DNA of 64,000 nucleotides. Origin: Candidatus Vallotiella sp. (ex Adelges kitamiensis). GTDB lineage: Bacteria > Pseudomonadota > Gammaproteobacteria > Burkholderiales > Burkholderiaceae. The stretch is from assembly GCF_020342435.1 (NCBI RefSeq), contig NZ_CP080504.1, forward strand, positions 18,309 through 82,308, read 5' to 3'. Below, one piece after another: positions 51,543 to 62,398 of the stretch. The position numbers and the translations under genes are program-made. The first letter of the stretch is position 1; each line of letters opens with the position of its first letter. The notes beneath the pieces are model-generated. The model did no database searches. It was not told the DNA's origin and was given only the letters and a program-made list of their open reading frames with translations.

Positions 51543-52430
51543 CTAATATGCCGATAGAAACTGGACGTCAGATAGCAGTGTGCGCAATATCATCGTCGGC
51601 CATATAATTAGTACGTGCGTCGGTGGATCATAGATAAACTTGTTGATTAGTGCCTGCAACAACACCTTTAGCACTGCGCGGAGATTGTTGCTGCACACTA
51701 ATTTTCTATGAGCGCGTTAATTTTTGTAACCCAGCCAGTTAACGGGCATTATGCATATAATGATAACTAGCGCAATTCTGCGTTGCTTGAGATAGTATGT
51801 AAAGACTTTATACGTCTCTCAATAATCAATCGGCCAGTGTAATATCTTTTCCTAGATGGAATAGTCATCTTCCCAACCGATTCAGTTGAAGTTATCTAGC
51901 GTATAGAGAAATGCGTTATCAACGCTTAACGACTTTCGTCCCCGATGTCACATGTACTTCTGGATCTGCTATTAACATTGGCCCGTATTTTCTCTCCTGA
52001 CTATGCTCCCTAAGCCCACCTAGATCAATGATCTAGGTGGTAGAGATATACAGAAACAATTCTGTCTAACCTGTAGGATGAAGCGGTAGGTTAGTGAGAG
52101 TAACCGCCTGAATGAATAAGTGCCTAGAAAGCCCCTCGCCCCACTCTCTTGTATAGTTGAAAGATACACCACCGAGGTAGCCGTCAATACCGAATACATA
52201 GTGATCTCCGGCTGCCCGCGTACTTTTTCTATCATTTCGATAAGTGTACTTTAAAAGATGATTTAGATAAGTGCTAATCGATCTGGCTTCAGACACAATA
52301 CGTATGGCGTTTTTTATTTTTCTGGGATATGGATTATATCTTGCACTTTGAAGGCAGTACTAGATGCTGCTCGTATCGCGAGTTAAAGTACTTCAGATCG
52401 AGGTAGAATGTAGATATACCATATAGATAT
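51543..52430 (-). pseudogene. hemA: hemA glutamyl-tRNA reductase pseudogene
   Basis: HemA begins tetrapyrrole synthesis by reducing glutamyl-tRNA. The minus strand, joined across frames, reads IKNAIRIVSEARSISTYLNHLL, matching [22 protein letters not shown]. It then gives MIEKVRGQPEITMYSV matching VAKEVRGTTEIGTQSV, RKYGPMLIAD matching RKHRPMFMVD, FLYTLDNF matching FLYTVDDL, and near the end AVLKVLLQALINKFIYDPP matching the LSQALTNKLIHGP region. The middle NADPH-binding domain is largely gone. At least four frameshifts or stops are present. It sits just upstream of prfA, the normal place of hemA. Confidence 0.82.
52016..52040. repeat. Perfect 12-bp palindrome inside the hemA relic
   Basis: CCACCTAGATCA and its exact complement TGATCTAGGTGG flank a single base. 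A perfect match of this length is unlikely by chance. It lies within the decayed hemA sequence, so it may have arisen by template switching rather than as a terminator. Confidence 0.6.
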
Positions 52431-52437
52431 ACCATAT
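52412..52437. repeat. Tandem 13-bp repeat, two copies
   Basis: The unit AGATATACCATAT occurs twice in a row. Probably a replication slippage product in decayed DNA. Confidence 0.7.
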
Positions 52438-53536
52438 AAGCGCTAATCTCAGGGGAGCTTCTAATAGCCGAGAAGTACGTGATCGTATATTTGCATATAA
52501 CGCAAGCATAGATTGCGCCGTATATTTAAGTCCAGTTACGAGTCGATGCTATCCTACTTTGGATATTACTTTCCACCTGCTCGAGATATATACGGCTATG
52601 TCGACCGCTGTGATGATATGTGTATTTTACCCACTTGTTTTTAAGTATTGTAAGTTCTTCTCGAACGTAAACGTCATGCGCTTGAGCAATATAACCGACG
52701 TGATATAGTAGTTTATTTGATAGTAAACAAGTGGCATGATCGCCGTTGAAAATAGAGCGTTACTATGATCTTTTAATTATTGTCAACTTTGCGTATTAAA
52801 TCTAGAGTTTGCATATATCGCAGCTGATCTATGATCAATGACAACGCACAATATTCTTGTTCTGTGAGGTAGGATGAATCTATTAGATTTCTTCCGTCAC
52901 GTTATGTATCGATCACGGAACAGTGAAATCTTCAATTGTAAAATAGCACTGTCTTTTCGATACTCTACTGCTAATAACAGAGCTTTTCTCTAGATACTAA
53001 TGTTAGTTAGTTATACAGATCGCTTCTAGATAGTTATTTATTCTTAGAGTGTTTCATCTTCTGACTAAATAACGCGATCCTAATGCCTGATATCGCGTAT
53101 TACTTTACAGTCTTAATAACTAGACTAGTCCTGATCTTATATTTAGTATTATCACTACGATTAAGCGGCTTGTTCTCAGACAAAAACTTCGGTAGTCACT
53201 AATGACTAGCTGCATCCTCTGGGAGAGTCATCTCTTGCGATATCTTATGATTGTTTTATAAAAAATCACGACTAGCCGGTATAAACTGTTATAAGAAGTC
53301 GCCCGTCGTTAATATAATGCCCTACGATACCTGGGTATCGTAATTAAGAACTTTAGATAATATGTTTTTTCGATAGCTAGGTAGAATTGACCGAGCTTAA
53401 ATATGTCAGCTGCTGTTACAGTTAAAATAAGAGTACAATCCGGAAGTGTTATTCGAGGATTGTAAGGTGTTCGAATGAACGTCATATATCCTAGCACGAT
53501 AATAGTCGTGTCTGTTTCTTTGTTTATTAATTCTTC
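52431..53536. other. Gap between hemA relic and the aminopeptidase
   Basis: About 1.1 kb. The N-terminal third of hemA should begin here, but I could not read it. Nothing else recognised. Confidence 0.45.
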
Positions 53537-55372
53537 TTGTTAGAGAACTTGATAAAAGCTCAACAACTCGTTGACAGTCAGGTAGTTCTCCCTGCTAAAA
53601 AGATAGCACGACTGCGCGATGCGATGAAGCATGCGAGTTTGGATGCATATATCGTGCTGTCTGCCGATCCTCACTCGTCTGAATACTTACCCCAACACTG
53701 GAAGGGCTTTACGTGGCTGTCTGGATTTACCGGCTCAGCTGGCTTGTTAGTCGTGACCTCCGACTTTGCGGGACTATGGACTGATAGCCGCTACTGGGTA
53801 CAGGCTGCTGCAGAACTAGCCTGCAGTAGTATTCATTTGATGAAGATGATAGCTGAACAGGAGTTTCATTATATAAACTGGCTCGTTACACATATGGCAT
53901 CCGGCACGAAGGTTGGCGTAGATGGCAGTACGCTAAACCTGTCTGCTGCACGTGTTTTACAAGCCGCGCTCCAGGCTTCTGGTATACACCTGTATTCTGA
54001 TATAGACTTGCTCAACCTAATTTGGGAAAAGCGTCCAGCTCTGCCTAAACTACCAGTGTATGAGCACAATCGCTTCTACGCGCCAGTAGGACGCATGCAA
54101 AAACTTTATCAGATACGAAGTGCAATGCGTAACAAACATGCACAGTGGCATTTTATCTCCACATTGGATGATATCGCATGGATTTTTAATCTCCGGGGGA
54201 GTGACGTAAGCTATAGTCCCGTGTTTGTTGCGCACGCGTTGATTAGTCTACAATGTGCGGTATTGTATATACCTGATGGTAAAATCGATGCGCTGTTGCG
54301 CAGTAAACTAGTACAAGATAACGTGCACATAGCCTCATATGAGGAGGCGCCAGCAGAGTTAGCGGCAATTAAGCCAGGAAGTAGACTGCTGATTGATCCC
54401 CGACGCGTCACGTATGGCCTGATGAAAGTTGTGCAGCCTGGTGTAAAACTCGTTGAAGTAGTAAATCCATCGATTTTTGCAAAGTCTTGTAAGACGGAAA
54501 TAGAAATCGATCGCGTACGCGAGACGATGGAGCAGGACGGCGCAGCGCTCTCAGAATGCTTTGCATGGCTTGAACAGACGCTTGGTCGTGAGCATATTAC
54601 CGAGTTGACAATCGACAAAAAACTTACTGAAGCAAGAGCACGTCGGCGCGATTTCGTATTTCTTAGCTTTCCAACAATCGCTGCTTTTAATGCTAATAGC
54701 GCACTGCCACACTATCGCGCAACGTTACAGTCGAATACACCAATTAAAGGCGACGGTCTTTTATTGATTGACTCCGGGGGGCAATATCTAGGTGGCACTA
54801 CCGATGTTACGCGCATTATACCAGTAGGTCGGACTAGTGCTGAACAACGGCGTGATTTCACGCTAGTACTTAAAGGTATGATCGCACTGTCTCGCTTAAA
54901 ATTTCCACGTGGTATATACTCACCTATGCTAGACGCGATAGCGAGGGCACCAATTTGGGATGCATGCATAGACTTTGGACATAGCACTGGCCATGGGGTT
55001 GGCTATTTCTTAAGCGTGCATGAAGGACCGCAGGTAATTTCGCGCTATGCGTCGGCGGAGTCCTCCATGGCAATGGAAAAAAACATGATCACCTCAAATG
55101 AACCTGGTATCTACCGCCCCGGTAAGTGGGGTATCCGTATTGAGAACCTTTTGCTAAGCCAACCTGTAGACACGACCGAATTTGGTGAATTCCTCTGCTT
55201 CGAAACGCTGACGTTATGCCCAATCGATATTCGATGTATCGAGCAGTCTTTACTGCGTGAAGATGAAATAAACTGGCTTAATGCCTACCATGCACTAGTG
55301 CGCCAGCGAGTCGGCCAGCATCTGAGCGGCGACGCGAAAGCGTGGCTCGAAGCACGTACTGAAGCAATCTGA
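53537..55372 (+). CDS. Xaa-Pro aminopeptidase, M24 family (large form)
   Basis: A cytoplasmic metallopeptidase that removes N-terminal residues before proline. The 611 residues fit the large two-creatinase-domain M24B form. Metal ligands are visible in the C-terminal catalytic domain: LLIDSGGQYLGGTTDVTR, HSTGHGVGYFL, ITSNEPGIY and WGIRIENLLL. The start is uncertain: the frame opens with TTG at 53537 and another TTG at 53549, neither with a clear ribosome binding site, and the first ATG would remove conserved residues. The gene is otherwise intact. Wide gaps flank it. Confidence 0.9.
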   Translation: MLENLIKAQQLVDSQVVLPAKKIARLRDAMKHASLDAYIVLSADPHSSEYLPQHWKGFTWLSGFTGSAGLLVVTSDFAGLWTDSRYWVQAAAELACSSIHLMKMIAEQEFHYINWLVTHMASGTKVGVDGSTLNLSAARVLQAALQASGIHLYSDIDLLNLIWEKRPALPKLPVYEHNRFYAPVGRMQKLYQIRSAMRNKHAQWHFISTLDDIAWIFNLRGSDVSYSPVFVAHALISLQCAVLYIPDGKIDALLRSKLVQDNVHIASYEEAPAELAAIKPGSRLLIDPRRVTYGLMKVVQPGVKLVEVVNPSIFAKSCKTEIEIDRVRETMEQDGAALSECFAWLEQTLGREHITELTIDKKLTEARARRRDFVFLSFPTIAAFNANSALPHYRATLQSNTPIKGDGLLLIDSGGQYLGGTTDVTRIIPVGRTSAEQRRDFTLVLKGMIALSRLKFPRGIYSPMLDAIARAPIWDACIDFGHSTGHGVGYFLSVHEGPQVISRYASAESSMAMEKNMITSNEPGIYRPGKWGIRIENLLLSQPVDTTEFGEFLCFETLTLCPIDIRCIEQSLLREDEINWLNAYHALVRQRVGQHLSGDAKAWLEARTEAI

Positions 55373-56359
55373 ACATACGAAATATTTCTCTATTCAGATC
55401 ATTTGATAGTTTTAAGTACATTGTTTATTATGAATAACGTTCATAGTTCTCTATGCTCGTCTTCTAATAGAATTCTAATTAGTTTTTTATTTATAGATGT
55501 TTCAGAGAGAAAAGCGATTGACGTACGTGTGCTAAAAAGCTTCGACTTGCATATTTTGTGGGCCGATGATACCGTGAATTATGCCGGCTGTTATTAACAA
55601 TCTTTTATTTTACTTGGAAGGTTGTTAAAGAAGATCTTTCTAAGATTCTAGGGTCGATAACTTCGTTACTGAGGTAGGTGTCCACTGAAATAAAGATTTC
55701 GCTGCTTTTCTATAGATTTAATGCTCTTTAGCTTCTCAAAGCAGGCTCCTACCTTGGTGTATCGGCTCCCTTAAGCCTAGCGTATATTATTAACTTCCTA
55801 TGAAGTTACTCCTGATAAGCAAACTTAGGGGTGCTTCGTCTTCTTGAACAAGGAAAAGCTTTATTCTGCTTAGACTAGCTTTAAAAAAGCAGCGTTTGAG
55901 GTAGTAGCTAATATAGATATGGAATATAAGAATAGCTTTATTCTCAATATCTTTATTAAATCTAGATATAAACTCAAGTCTTTATAAGACTTGTTCAAGG
56001 GCGAGGATTGTAAATCTTTAGGGGAGCGGCGAGACACCTTCTCGTGTGTGAGAAGTGATAGTCTGCATACGGTACAGCTATATGTACATCGCTATAGTTA
56101 TGCAATTGCATAAGGCTTGTTACTACGACTCGGCATGGGGGTGCATATCTAACTTTCTAATTAACCTCCCTCTAACAGTTTGCCTAATAATCAATATCTC
56201 GTTGTTTATCAGAGATTTAGGTAGTATAGAGCTCTCTTGCTCTAGAAAAATAGAGTTGGCATTTATGAAAAAAGGTATATACAGCGAATTGATTTACATG
56301 AATCACGGATTTCGCTAACGCTTTTCAAGTAATAAGCACACGCTAGAAATAGCGATTGA
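55373..56359. other. Gap between the aminopeptidase and ychF
   Basis: About 1 kb without a recognised gene. A 64-residue + frame (55403-55597) ends in a somewhat protein-like stretch (RKAIDVRVLKSFDLHILWAD) that I cannot assign; it may be a relic. Confidence 0.4.
55594..55628 (+). terminator. Hairpin downstream of the aminopeptidase gene
   Basis: TTAACAATCTT (55594-55604) pairs with AAGGTTGTTAA (55618-55628) with one G-T pair. It overlaps the end of the 55403-55597 open frame. Possible terminator for an mRNA extending past the aminopeptidase gene. Confidence 0.4.
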
Positions 56360-57454
56360 TTAATCGCTCAATAAAAATTTGATTACATCCCCATTCTGAA
56401 CCACGTACTCTTTTCCTTCAGAACGCATTCTGCCCGCTTCTTTTGCGCCCTGTTCTCCTTTATAGACGATAAAGTCATCGTATGAAATTGTCTGAGCGCG
56501 GATAAAGCTACGCTCAAAATCCGTATGGATAATGCCAGCCGCTCTTCTTGCTGTATCACCAGCGCGGATGGTCCAAGCGCGCACTTCCTTGAGGCCAGCG
56601 GTAAAGTATGTCTGTAGCCCTAGGAGCTTAAAGCCTCCTCGGATTACGCGATCTAGTCCAGGTTCATTCATGCCTATATCGATCAGAAAAATGTTTTTTT
56701 CATTATCTGGTAATCCAGCGATCCCTGCCTCAGCATCAGCACAGACAGCGATGACCGGAGAGCCTTCTTTTTCTGCATAGCCACGTATCGCATCTAAGTA
56801 CTGATTGTTCTCGAAACCATTCTCGTGTACGTTGGCAACGTACATTGTTGGCTTCGTTGTAATTAGGCACAGAGGCTTAATTAATGCGTGTTCTTCATCA
56901 GACAGATTCATCAAACGGACCAAGCATACCTGATCTAGCTGTGCACGCACTTTTTCTAATACAGCGATTAGCTTGAGTGCATCTTTATTATTATATGATT
57001 TTGTTGTTTTCGAAAATCGAGCGAGTACTTTCTCAACAATTGCTAGATCGGCCAGCGCTAATTCAGTATGAATTATTTCAATATCTGCCCGCGGATTAAT
57101 ATTGCCTATAACGTGAAGTACATGATCGTTATCAAAACATCGAACTACATGGATGATCGCATCCATCTCACGTATGTTGGAAAGGAATTGATTACCCAGA
57201 CCTTCACCTCTGCTTGCGCCCGAAACAAGTCCGGCAATATCGACAAACTCAACGATTGCTGGTCGAATGCGCCCCGGCTTAACGATCTGTGCTAAAGCGG
57301 TAAGTCGTGGGTCCGGTACTTCGACTACACCAACATTTGGTGTGATCGTACAAAATGGGTAGTTTTCGGCGGAAACACCCGCTTTAGTCAGAGCATTGAA
57401 AAGAGTAGACTTGCCGACATTGGGCAAACCAATGATACCGCATTTGAGGCTCAT
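56360..57454 (-). CDS. ychF: Redox-regulated ATPase/GTPase YchF
   Basis: YchF is an Obg-family P-loop protein that prefers ATP and binds ribosomes. The 364 residues start [23 protein letters not shown] with the Walker A motif near residue 8, then [20 protein letters not shown] (G3 and switch) and the C-terminal TGS domain with [18 protein letters not shown]. All motifs are intact. Single gene with no close neighbours. Confidence 0.96.
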   Translation of the reverse strand: MSLKCGIIGLPNVGKSTLFNALTKAGVSAENYPFCTITPNVGVVEVPDPRLTALAQIVKPGRIRPAIVEFVDIAGLVSGASRGEGLGNQFLSNIREMDAIIHVVRCFDNDHVLHVIGNINPRADIEIIHTELALADLAIVEKVLARFSKTTKSYNNKDALKLIAVLEKVRAQLDQVCLVRLMNLSDEEHALIKPLCLITTKPTMYVANVHENGFENNQYLDAIRGYAEKEGSPVIAVCADAEAGIAGLPDNEKNIFLIDIGMNEPGLDRVIRGGFKLLGLQTYFTAGLKEVRAWTIRAGDTARRAAGIIHTDFERSFIRAQTISYDDFIVYKGEQGAKEAGRMRSEGKEYVVQNGDVIKFLLSD

Positions 57455-58428
57455 AGAAAACTTTTACAAACTAACGAATAGCGCATTAATAGATATCTTC
57501 GTCACAATCAATTTTTTACTTAGTAACGAAGAAGAGTCGAAAATAGGGCAAACTAACATCGCTTAGGAATATGGTTTTGTATTCCAGCCTGGGCAAAATA
57601 GAGATTATAAAGCTTTCAGATGGTGACTGCTCCTATCTCGCAGCCCCGTCCGTAGCAAGACGTAAACGTTGCTAACTATGACTCATTTATCGAACTAAGC
57701 AAGATAGATGAGATAAGCAAAATATCATTATTGATATATTCCAGGCTAAGATTTTCGTTTCTAATTTGCCACAAATTAATCCCTGACATTTAATAAAAAA
57801 TTAAATGTCAGGGATTAATTATCAAGATTAATAGGCTGAAGCGGTTATTTCAGCTTCCGGGTAGCTAGCCTCTGGGATCCGAAACGCCGTATAGCAATAG
57901 AAGATAAATAATGAAAGGCACAGATGATCGCTATGCGTGCTCACACAACTGACTTTGGGCGCGGTAGCACTTCTAATGCTCGAGAGCGCTAGCGATCTAC
58001 TCAGAAAATCTAGTCAGATATGAGTAATGCGTCGACAATAATCTTGCTTAATAGATACTAACTCTCTGAGAGAATTAGCATAATTCTTTCCGATATGCAA
58101 CCCATAGTTCTTAATTTATCCAGCTGATATCTATAGACTGCGTCTGATTAATTCTTTATTTTGATGCCAAAGTTATGAACTAAACTTGTTGAAAAGGCAT
58201 ATCGAGATAAGCTGAGAGATCTTTCATAGACCTATCCCTACGCGCTATATAATACTGTTTTAAATTGCTTCAAATACCGTTGTATAGATTTTAACAGCGC
58301 CCACTCTATTTATTAGAATGAGTAGTGTGACGTGCTGCTTCACCGAGCGACTGAAATTTTTTAAAAAAACACAAAGAGAACGCAATAAAGATATTCGCTG
58401 TAGGTCAGTCTAGATTTACATCATCATT
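57455..58428. other. Gap between ychF and ung
   Basis: About 970 bp with no recognised coding remnant. It contains the perfect 21-bp inverted repeat listed separately. Confidence 0.5.
57774..57820. repeat. Perfect 21-bp inverted repeat
   Basis: The 21 bases from 57774 to 57794, with core CCCTGACATTTAAT, are followed by AAAAA and their exact reverse complement at 57800-57820. This is the longest perfect hairpin I found in the window. It lies in gene-free DNA 600 bp past the end of ung, so it is not an obvious terminator of any gene present. Confidence 0.8.
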
Positions 58429-59130
58429 TCAGGGTACACGCCAATCGATTGGCGAGCGACCAACATATCGAAGATATTTATTCGCGAGAGCGAAGTGGCG
58501 GCAACCGAGAAAACCGCGGTGCGCTGATAGTGGTGACGGATGTGGTGCTTCGAGAATATAGTGACTACGGCCGTCTACTAGCCTACGTTTTTCTTTCGCA
58601 TACGAGCCCCATAACATGAACACTAGGCTTTTGTGCTGAACAGAAAAGCGCTCAACTAATGTGTCCGTGCATTGCTCCCAGCCACACCTTGCGTGACTAG
58701 CAGCGCGATTGCGCTCAACAGTTAATATTGTATTAAGCAATAGTACCCCTTGACGAGCCCAGTAATCCAGACAGCCATGGTGTGGCATCGCATGGTTGAA
58801 ATTCGCAACGTTCTCTCTGAAAATGTTACGCAAGGACGGGGGGGGGCGGACACCCCGGGGTACGGAAAATGCTAGTCCGTGAGCCTGTGGCACACCGTTA
58901 TCTTCGCCATGGTAGGGATCCTGGCCTAGGATAATCACTCTAACATCGTCTGGCGTAGTCAAATGTAATGCGCGAAACACATCGCTCGGATAGACTATCT
59001 TGCCGCTGTTGCGTTCACGGTCGATAAATTCACACAAGCGCGGGTATATTGCACTACTAATAAACGATGTTAGGTATCCTCGCCATATCGGTGGAAGACC
59101 ATTGAATTGTTGCTTGAGAGTAAGTATCAT
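58429..59130 (-). CDS. ung: Uracil-DNA glycosylase
   Basis: Ung removes uracil from DNA, the main defence against cytosine deamination. The 233 residues have the catalytic water-activating aspartate in GQDPYHG near residue 71, and the leucine-loop region APHPSPLSAHRGF near 196. A run of nine G on the + strand (58838-58846) codes the PPP of VRPPPSLRNI. The gene lies 29 bp downstream of trpC in the same direction and is probably co-transcribed with trpDC. Its retention shows base excision repair is at least partly kept. Confidence 0.95.
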   Translation of the reverse strand: MILTLKQQFNGLPPIWRGYLTSFISSAIYPRLCEFIDRERNSGKIVYPSDVFRALHLTTPDDVRVIILGQDPYHGEDNGVPQAHGLAFSVPRGVRPPPSLRNIFRENVANFNHAMPHHGCLDYWARQGVLLLNTILTVERNRAASHARCGWEQCTDTLVERFSVQHKSLVFMLWGSYAKEKRRLVDGRSHYILEAPHPSPLSAHRGFLGCRHFALANKYLRYVGRSPIDWRVP

Positions 59131-59159
59131 GCTTAACTTTAGTTAGATAGACGTTGTTG

Positions 59160-59966
59160 TTAAGCGTATTGTGACCCGAAAAAAATGTGGGTAAGAGCTT
59201 CACCAGGGTTATCTGCGTGCATGCATGCCTCACCGATAAGAAAAGTATGAACGCCAGCAGCACGAATTCGCTCTGCGTCAGCACGCGTAAGAATCCCTGA
59301 TTCAGTTACCACAATACGCTCGTCTGGAATCTTGTCTAGTAAGCTAAGTGTAGTATCTAGAGTGATAGTGAGTGTTCGCAAGTTTCGATTGTTAATGCCG
59401 ATTAACGGTGTTTTTAGCGTCAGCGCCACGTCCAGTTCGCCTGCATTATGTACCTCTACTAGCACCGCTAGACCCAACGAATGTGCGCACGCTTCTAGCT
59501 CCCGCATCTGCGTCGGATCTAGGGCAGCAGCAATTAAGAGAATGCAATCCGCACCCATTGCGCGCGTTTCTAGAACTTGATACGGGTCAATAATAAAGTC
59601 TTTACGCAGAACGGGTAGTGTGCACGCATCGCGAGCCAGCTGAAGATGGCGCGTGCTTCCCTGGAAAAACTGCTGATCGGTGAGTACTGACAAGCATGCG
59701 GCTCCATGCTGTTCGTATGATCGGGCAATGTCAGCTGGTATAAAAGTTTCACGCAACTCTTTTCTGGAAGGGCTGGCTTTTTTTAGTTCGGCGATGATTG
59801 CCGGCTGTCCGATTGTATGCTTAGCACGCAATGCTGCAAGAAAATCGCGTAGTTCATCATGACGGCCGTGGGCTCTTAGTTGCAATTCTTCTAAAGTCGT
59901 ATTTACTTTCGATGCACGGATTTCATCGCGTTTAACTGAAATAATGCGATTGAGAATATCAGTCAT
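59160..59966 (-). CDS. trpC: Indole-3-glycerol phosphate synthase
   Basis: TrpC closes the indole ring in tryptophan synthesis. The 268 residues are a monofunctional TIM barrel. Catalytic residues are present: the lysine and glutamate in [10 protein letters not shown] near residue 62, the lysine of LRKDF near 121, the glutamate of VLVEVH, the asparagine of INNRNL and ESGIL near the end. The usual SPSKG loop reads SPSRK, a change outside the catalytic residues. It follows trpD by 18 bp. Confidence 0.95.
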   Translation of the reverse strand: MTDILNRIISVKRDEIRASKVNTTLEELQLRAHGRHDELRDFLAALRAKHTIGQPAIIAELKKASPSRKELRETFIPADIARSYEQHGAACLSVLTDQQFFQGSTRHLQLARDACTLPVLRKDFIIDPYQVLETRAMGADCILLIAAALDPTQMRELEACAHSLGLAVLVEVHNAGELDVALTLKTPLIGINNRNLRTLTITLDTTLSLLDKIPDERIVVTESGILTRADAERIRAAGVHTFLIGEACMHADNPGEALTHIFFGSQYA

Positions 59967-59984
59967 AGTAGCTCTCTATTTAGC

Positions 59985-61016
59985 TTAATAACTCAACTGC
60001 CGTGTGAAGCGGACAAGTGCATCGACTTTTTCGCGAGCGGCTCCGCTAGCGATTGCCTCACGTGCTTTCCGGATTCCTTCTGCGATTGAGGAGGTAACAT
60101 TGGCTGCATATAGCGCAGTACCAGCATTAAGCACGACAATTTCGCGTGCAGTGCCTGGCGTATTATCTAGAGCACTAAGCAGCATTGTTTTAGATTCGTC
60201 CGCATTCGCGACCTCGAGGGAGCGCTTCGATGCCATCTTTAGACCAAAGTCCTCGGGATGAATCTGATATTCATGCACCTGGCCATCTCGCAACTCACCG
60301 ACTTGTGTCGGCGCGCCAAGCGATACTTCATCCATTCCGTCGCACCCGTAAACGACTAGTACATGGTTTGCACCAAGTCTTTGCATCACCCGGACCTGAA
60401 GACCAACTAAATCTCGGTGAAAAACGCCTTGCAGTTGGTTCGGCGTTCCGGCCGGATTCGTTAACGGGCCTAGTATATTAAAGATAGTTTTCGTCCCCAT
60501 TTCACGACGGATCGACGCGAGGTTCTTCATCGCTGGATGGTAGTTCGGTGCGAACATAAATCCCATACCAGTCACCTCTATAGACTGCGCCACTTCTTCT
60601 GGTGTTAAATTAATGTTAACACCGATAGCCTCAAGCACGTCGGCGCTTCCGAACTTAGACGATACTCCACGATTTCCATGCTTCGCTACTTTTGCACCGG
60701 CTGCAGCGGTTACGAACATTGTTGCTGTTGAAATGTTAAACGTATGCGAACCATCTCCGCCGGTGCCTACAATATCAACAAAGTTCTGGTTATTAGCTAC
60801 TTGAACGTGATTAGCAAATTCACGCATGATGATTGCCGCCGCGGTAATTTCTCCAATCGTTTCTTTTTTTACGCGAAGTCCCGTGATAATAGCAGCTACC
60901 ATGACTGGCGATATTTCTCCACGCATAATCATTCGCATCAAGTGAAGCATCTCATTATGAAAAATCTCACGATGCTCAATGGTGCGCTTCAGTGCTTCCT
61001 GGGGGGTAATTGACAT
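59985..61016 (-). CDS. trpD: Anthranilate phosphoribosyltransferase
   Basis: TrpD joins anthranilate to PRPP. The 343 residues are complete, with the PRPP and phosphate loop [16 protein letters not shown] near residue 82, KHGNRGVSS, and the metal-binding DE in [10 protein letters not shown]. The start [18 protein letters not shown] matches Burkholderia. It is the first retained gene of the trpD-trpC-ung unit. In Burkholderia trpE and trpG lie directly upstream; neither is present here. Confidence 0.96.
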   Translation of the reverse strand: MSITPQEALKRTIEHREIFHNEMLHLMRMIMRGEISPVMVAAIITGLRVKKETIGEITAAAIIMREFANHVQVANNQNFVDIVGTGGDGSHTFNISTATMFVTAAAGAKVAKHGNRGVSSKFGSADVLEAIGVNINLTPEEVAQSIEVTGMGFMFAPNYHPAMKNLASIRREMGTKTIFNILGPLTNPAGTPNQLQGVFHRDLVGLQVRVMQRLGANHVLVVYGCDGMDEVSLGAPTQVGELRDGQVHEYQIHPEDFGLKMASKRSLEVANADESKTMLLSALDNTPGTAREIVVLNAGTALYAANVTSSIAEGIRKAREAIASGAAREKVDALVRFTRQLSY

Positions 61017-62290
61017 CTAATCTCCGGTGCGGGGTTAAGCCAGTAAGCATCGGCAACAAGGGGCATTTCGTCGGGCTAGGGAGCGCATTCATCGGGGTCA
61101 GTAGCGCAGTGCAGCTTTAAGCGATAAAACCATCAATTGACAGCCTCTTGTATCGCAAGCTCATAATTAACGGTAGATAGCCTCACTCGCTATCGCTGGC
61201 AAGTTTCGGATTGCCTAGTCTAAGAGACAGATAAATAAACTACGGGTCCTTTGCGGCGATCTTATCATTTCAGTAGGCCCCTATCTGCTTGAATAACGTG
61301 TAAAACATTAGATAAAATTGCGGATTAATAACTTTTTAGTTATCAATCACTAGTAATATATGGCATCTAATAGATTAATTTTGAACTAAAAATCTCAGCA
61401 CGCAGCGGGTTAACTACATACCTACTAAGTACGGCCCGCGATGCAAGCAAAACTAAATGCAGCGCCGCCGAAAGTAAGCTCAATCGACTAGTTTTTTAAC
61501 GGAAGGGGGAGTACCTAAGTAGATTAGACGGGATATTAGAAATATCTAGATCTATCGTTGGCATTAGAAATCTTTTTAAGCTATGCAAGCATAGCACTTG
61601 TGAAGTGTACACTTTCTACTAAGACAGCACAAAGTGCTAGATAAACTGCCATAACATACCACGCGTTCTAGTAGGGTAGACACTACCAGACAACACGGAT
61701 CAGTTTGGCCTGAAAGACTGATAACGCTTAGACAAACTAGAGACCTAATGTGTTATCCAAATCAATTAGAGGCAATTTAGCGTTTCATTTGTAGTCTGAT
61801 TAACTAAAATAACGCAGAGTAAATTTTAAGGACGCAGTTCATCTTGACTCCGCTTTCAGGTCGCTAAACGCGGAGAAAGTTCTTCAGATGCTATATCTAG
61901 ATATGTCTTGTGTATGCTATGTGGCGTGCAATAGAATTGCTATTCTATTTTTTCCTAAAATACTAATTTAAATATCAATTAATATTGACAACAACAGTAG
62001 CCTAAGTGTGCTAGTTGCCGCAGTAGATCACGCTAATGAGAATCGTGATCTCTAGATTTGAATTTTCGAGAAGCGGTTTTAAAAACTGTTGCTTAGCGAT
62101 ATATTAATTAGCTTTGCTCGTCATATCAGGTAGTCACTTTAGCAAGCTCGCAATAGATATTGTTGAGATACGCTCTCGTAGATATGAATAGAAACTAGCC
62201 CAGTCTGCGTAATCATCTATAACTCTTTCTTAGATATCCTAATTAGCTAAAATTATTAGGTAGAGCTTCTTGGTTAGATTATGATTATTA
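61017..62290. other. Decayed region where trpG and trpE are expected
   Basis: About 1.3 kb upstream of trpD with no intact frame. I searched both strands by eye for anthranilate synthase motifs and found none. A GC-richer patch near 61400-61500 stands out, with a short open stretch ending around 61493 on the + strand (PAMQAKLNAAPPKVSSID), which I cannot assign. Confidence 0.5.
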
Positions 62291-62398
62291 CTATTTTTTA
62301 TTAACACTAGATAAGTGTTCGAGAGACTTGGCTTGTTTTTCAACATAGCTTGCATAATCTGCTTCTCGATAAGACTTGTCTGGGTCGCCCTCAAGCAT
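62291..62398 (-). pseudogene. Unrecognised 35-codon open frame, possible gene end
   Basis: Reads MLEGDPDKSYREADYASYVE and ends KQAKSLEHLSSVNKK. The frame stays open about eight codons upstream (SSIKTYYK). The charged, helical composition is strikingly protein-like amid AT-rich decayed DNA. It has no ribosome binding site and no recognised family. It may be the C-terminus of a lost gene or a very small protein. Confidence 0.35.

Noticed and set aside
52066..52296. 76-residue minus-strand frame that at first looked like an outer-membrane strand protein
   Set aside because: Its first half aligns with the HemA segment containing STYLN, so it is part of the hemA relic read through a frameshift.
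55403..55597. 64-residue + frame after the aminopeptidase gene
   Set aside because: Partly protein-like but no family, start signal or synteny support.
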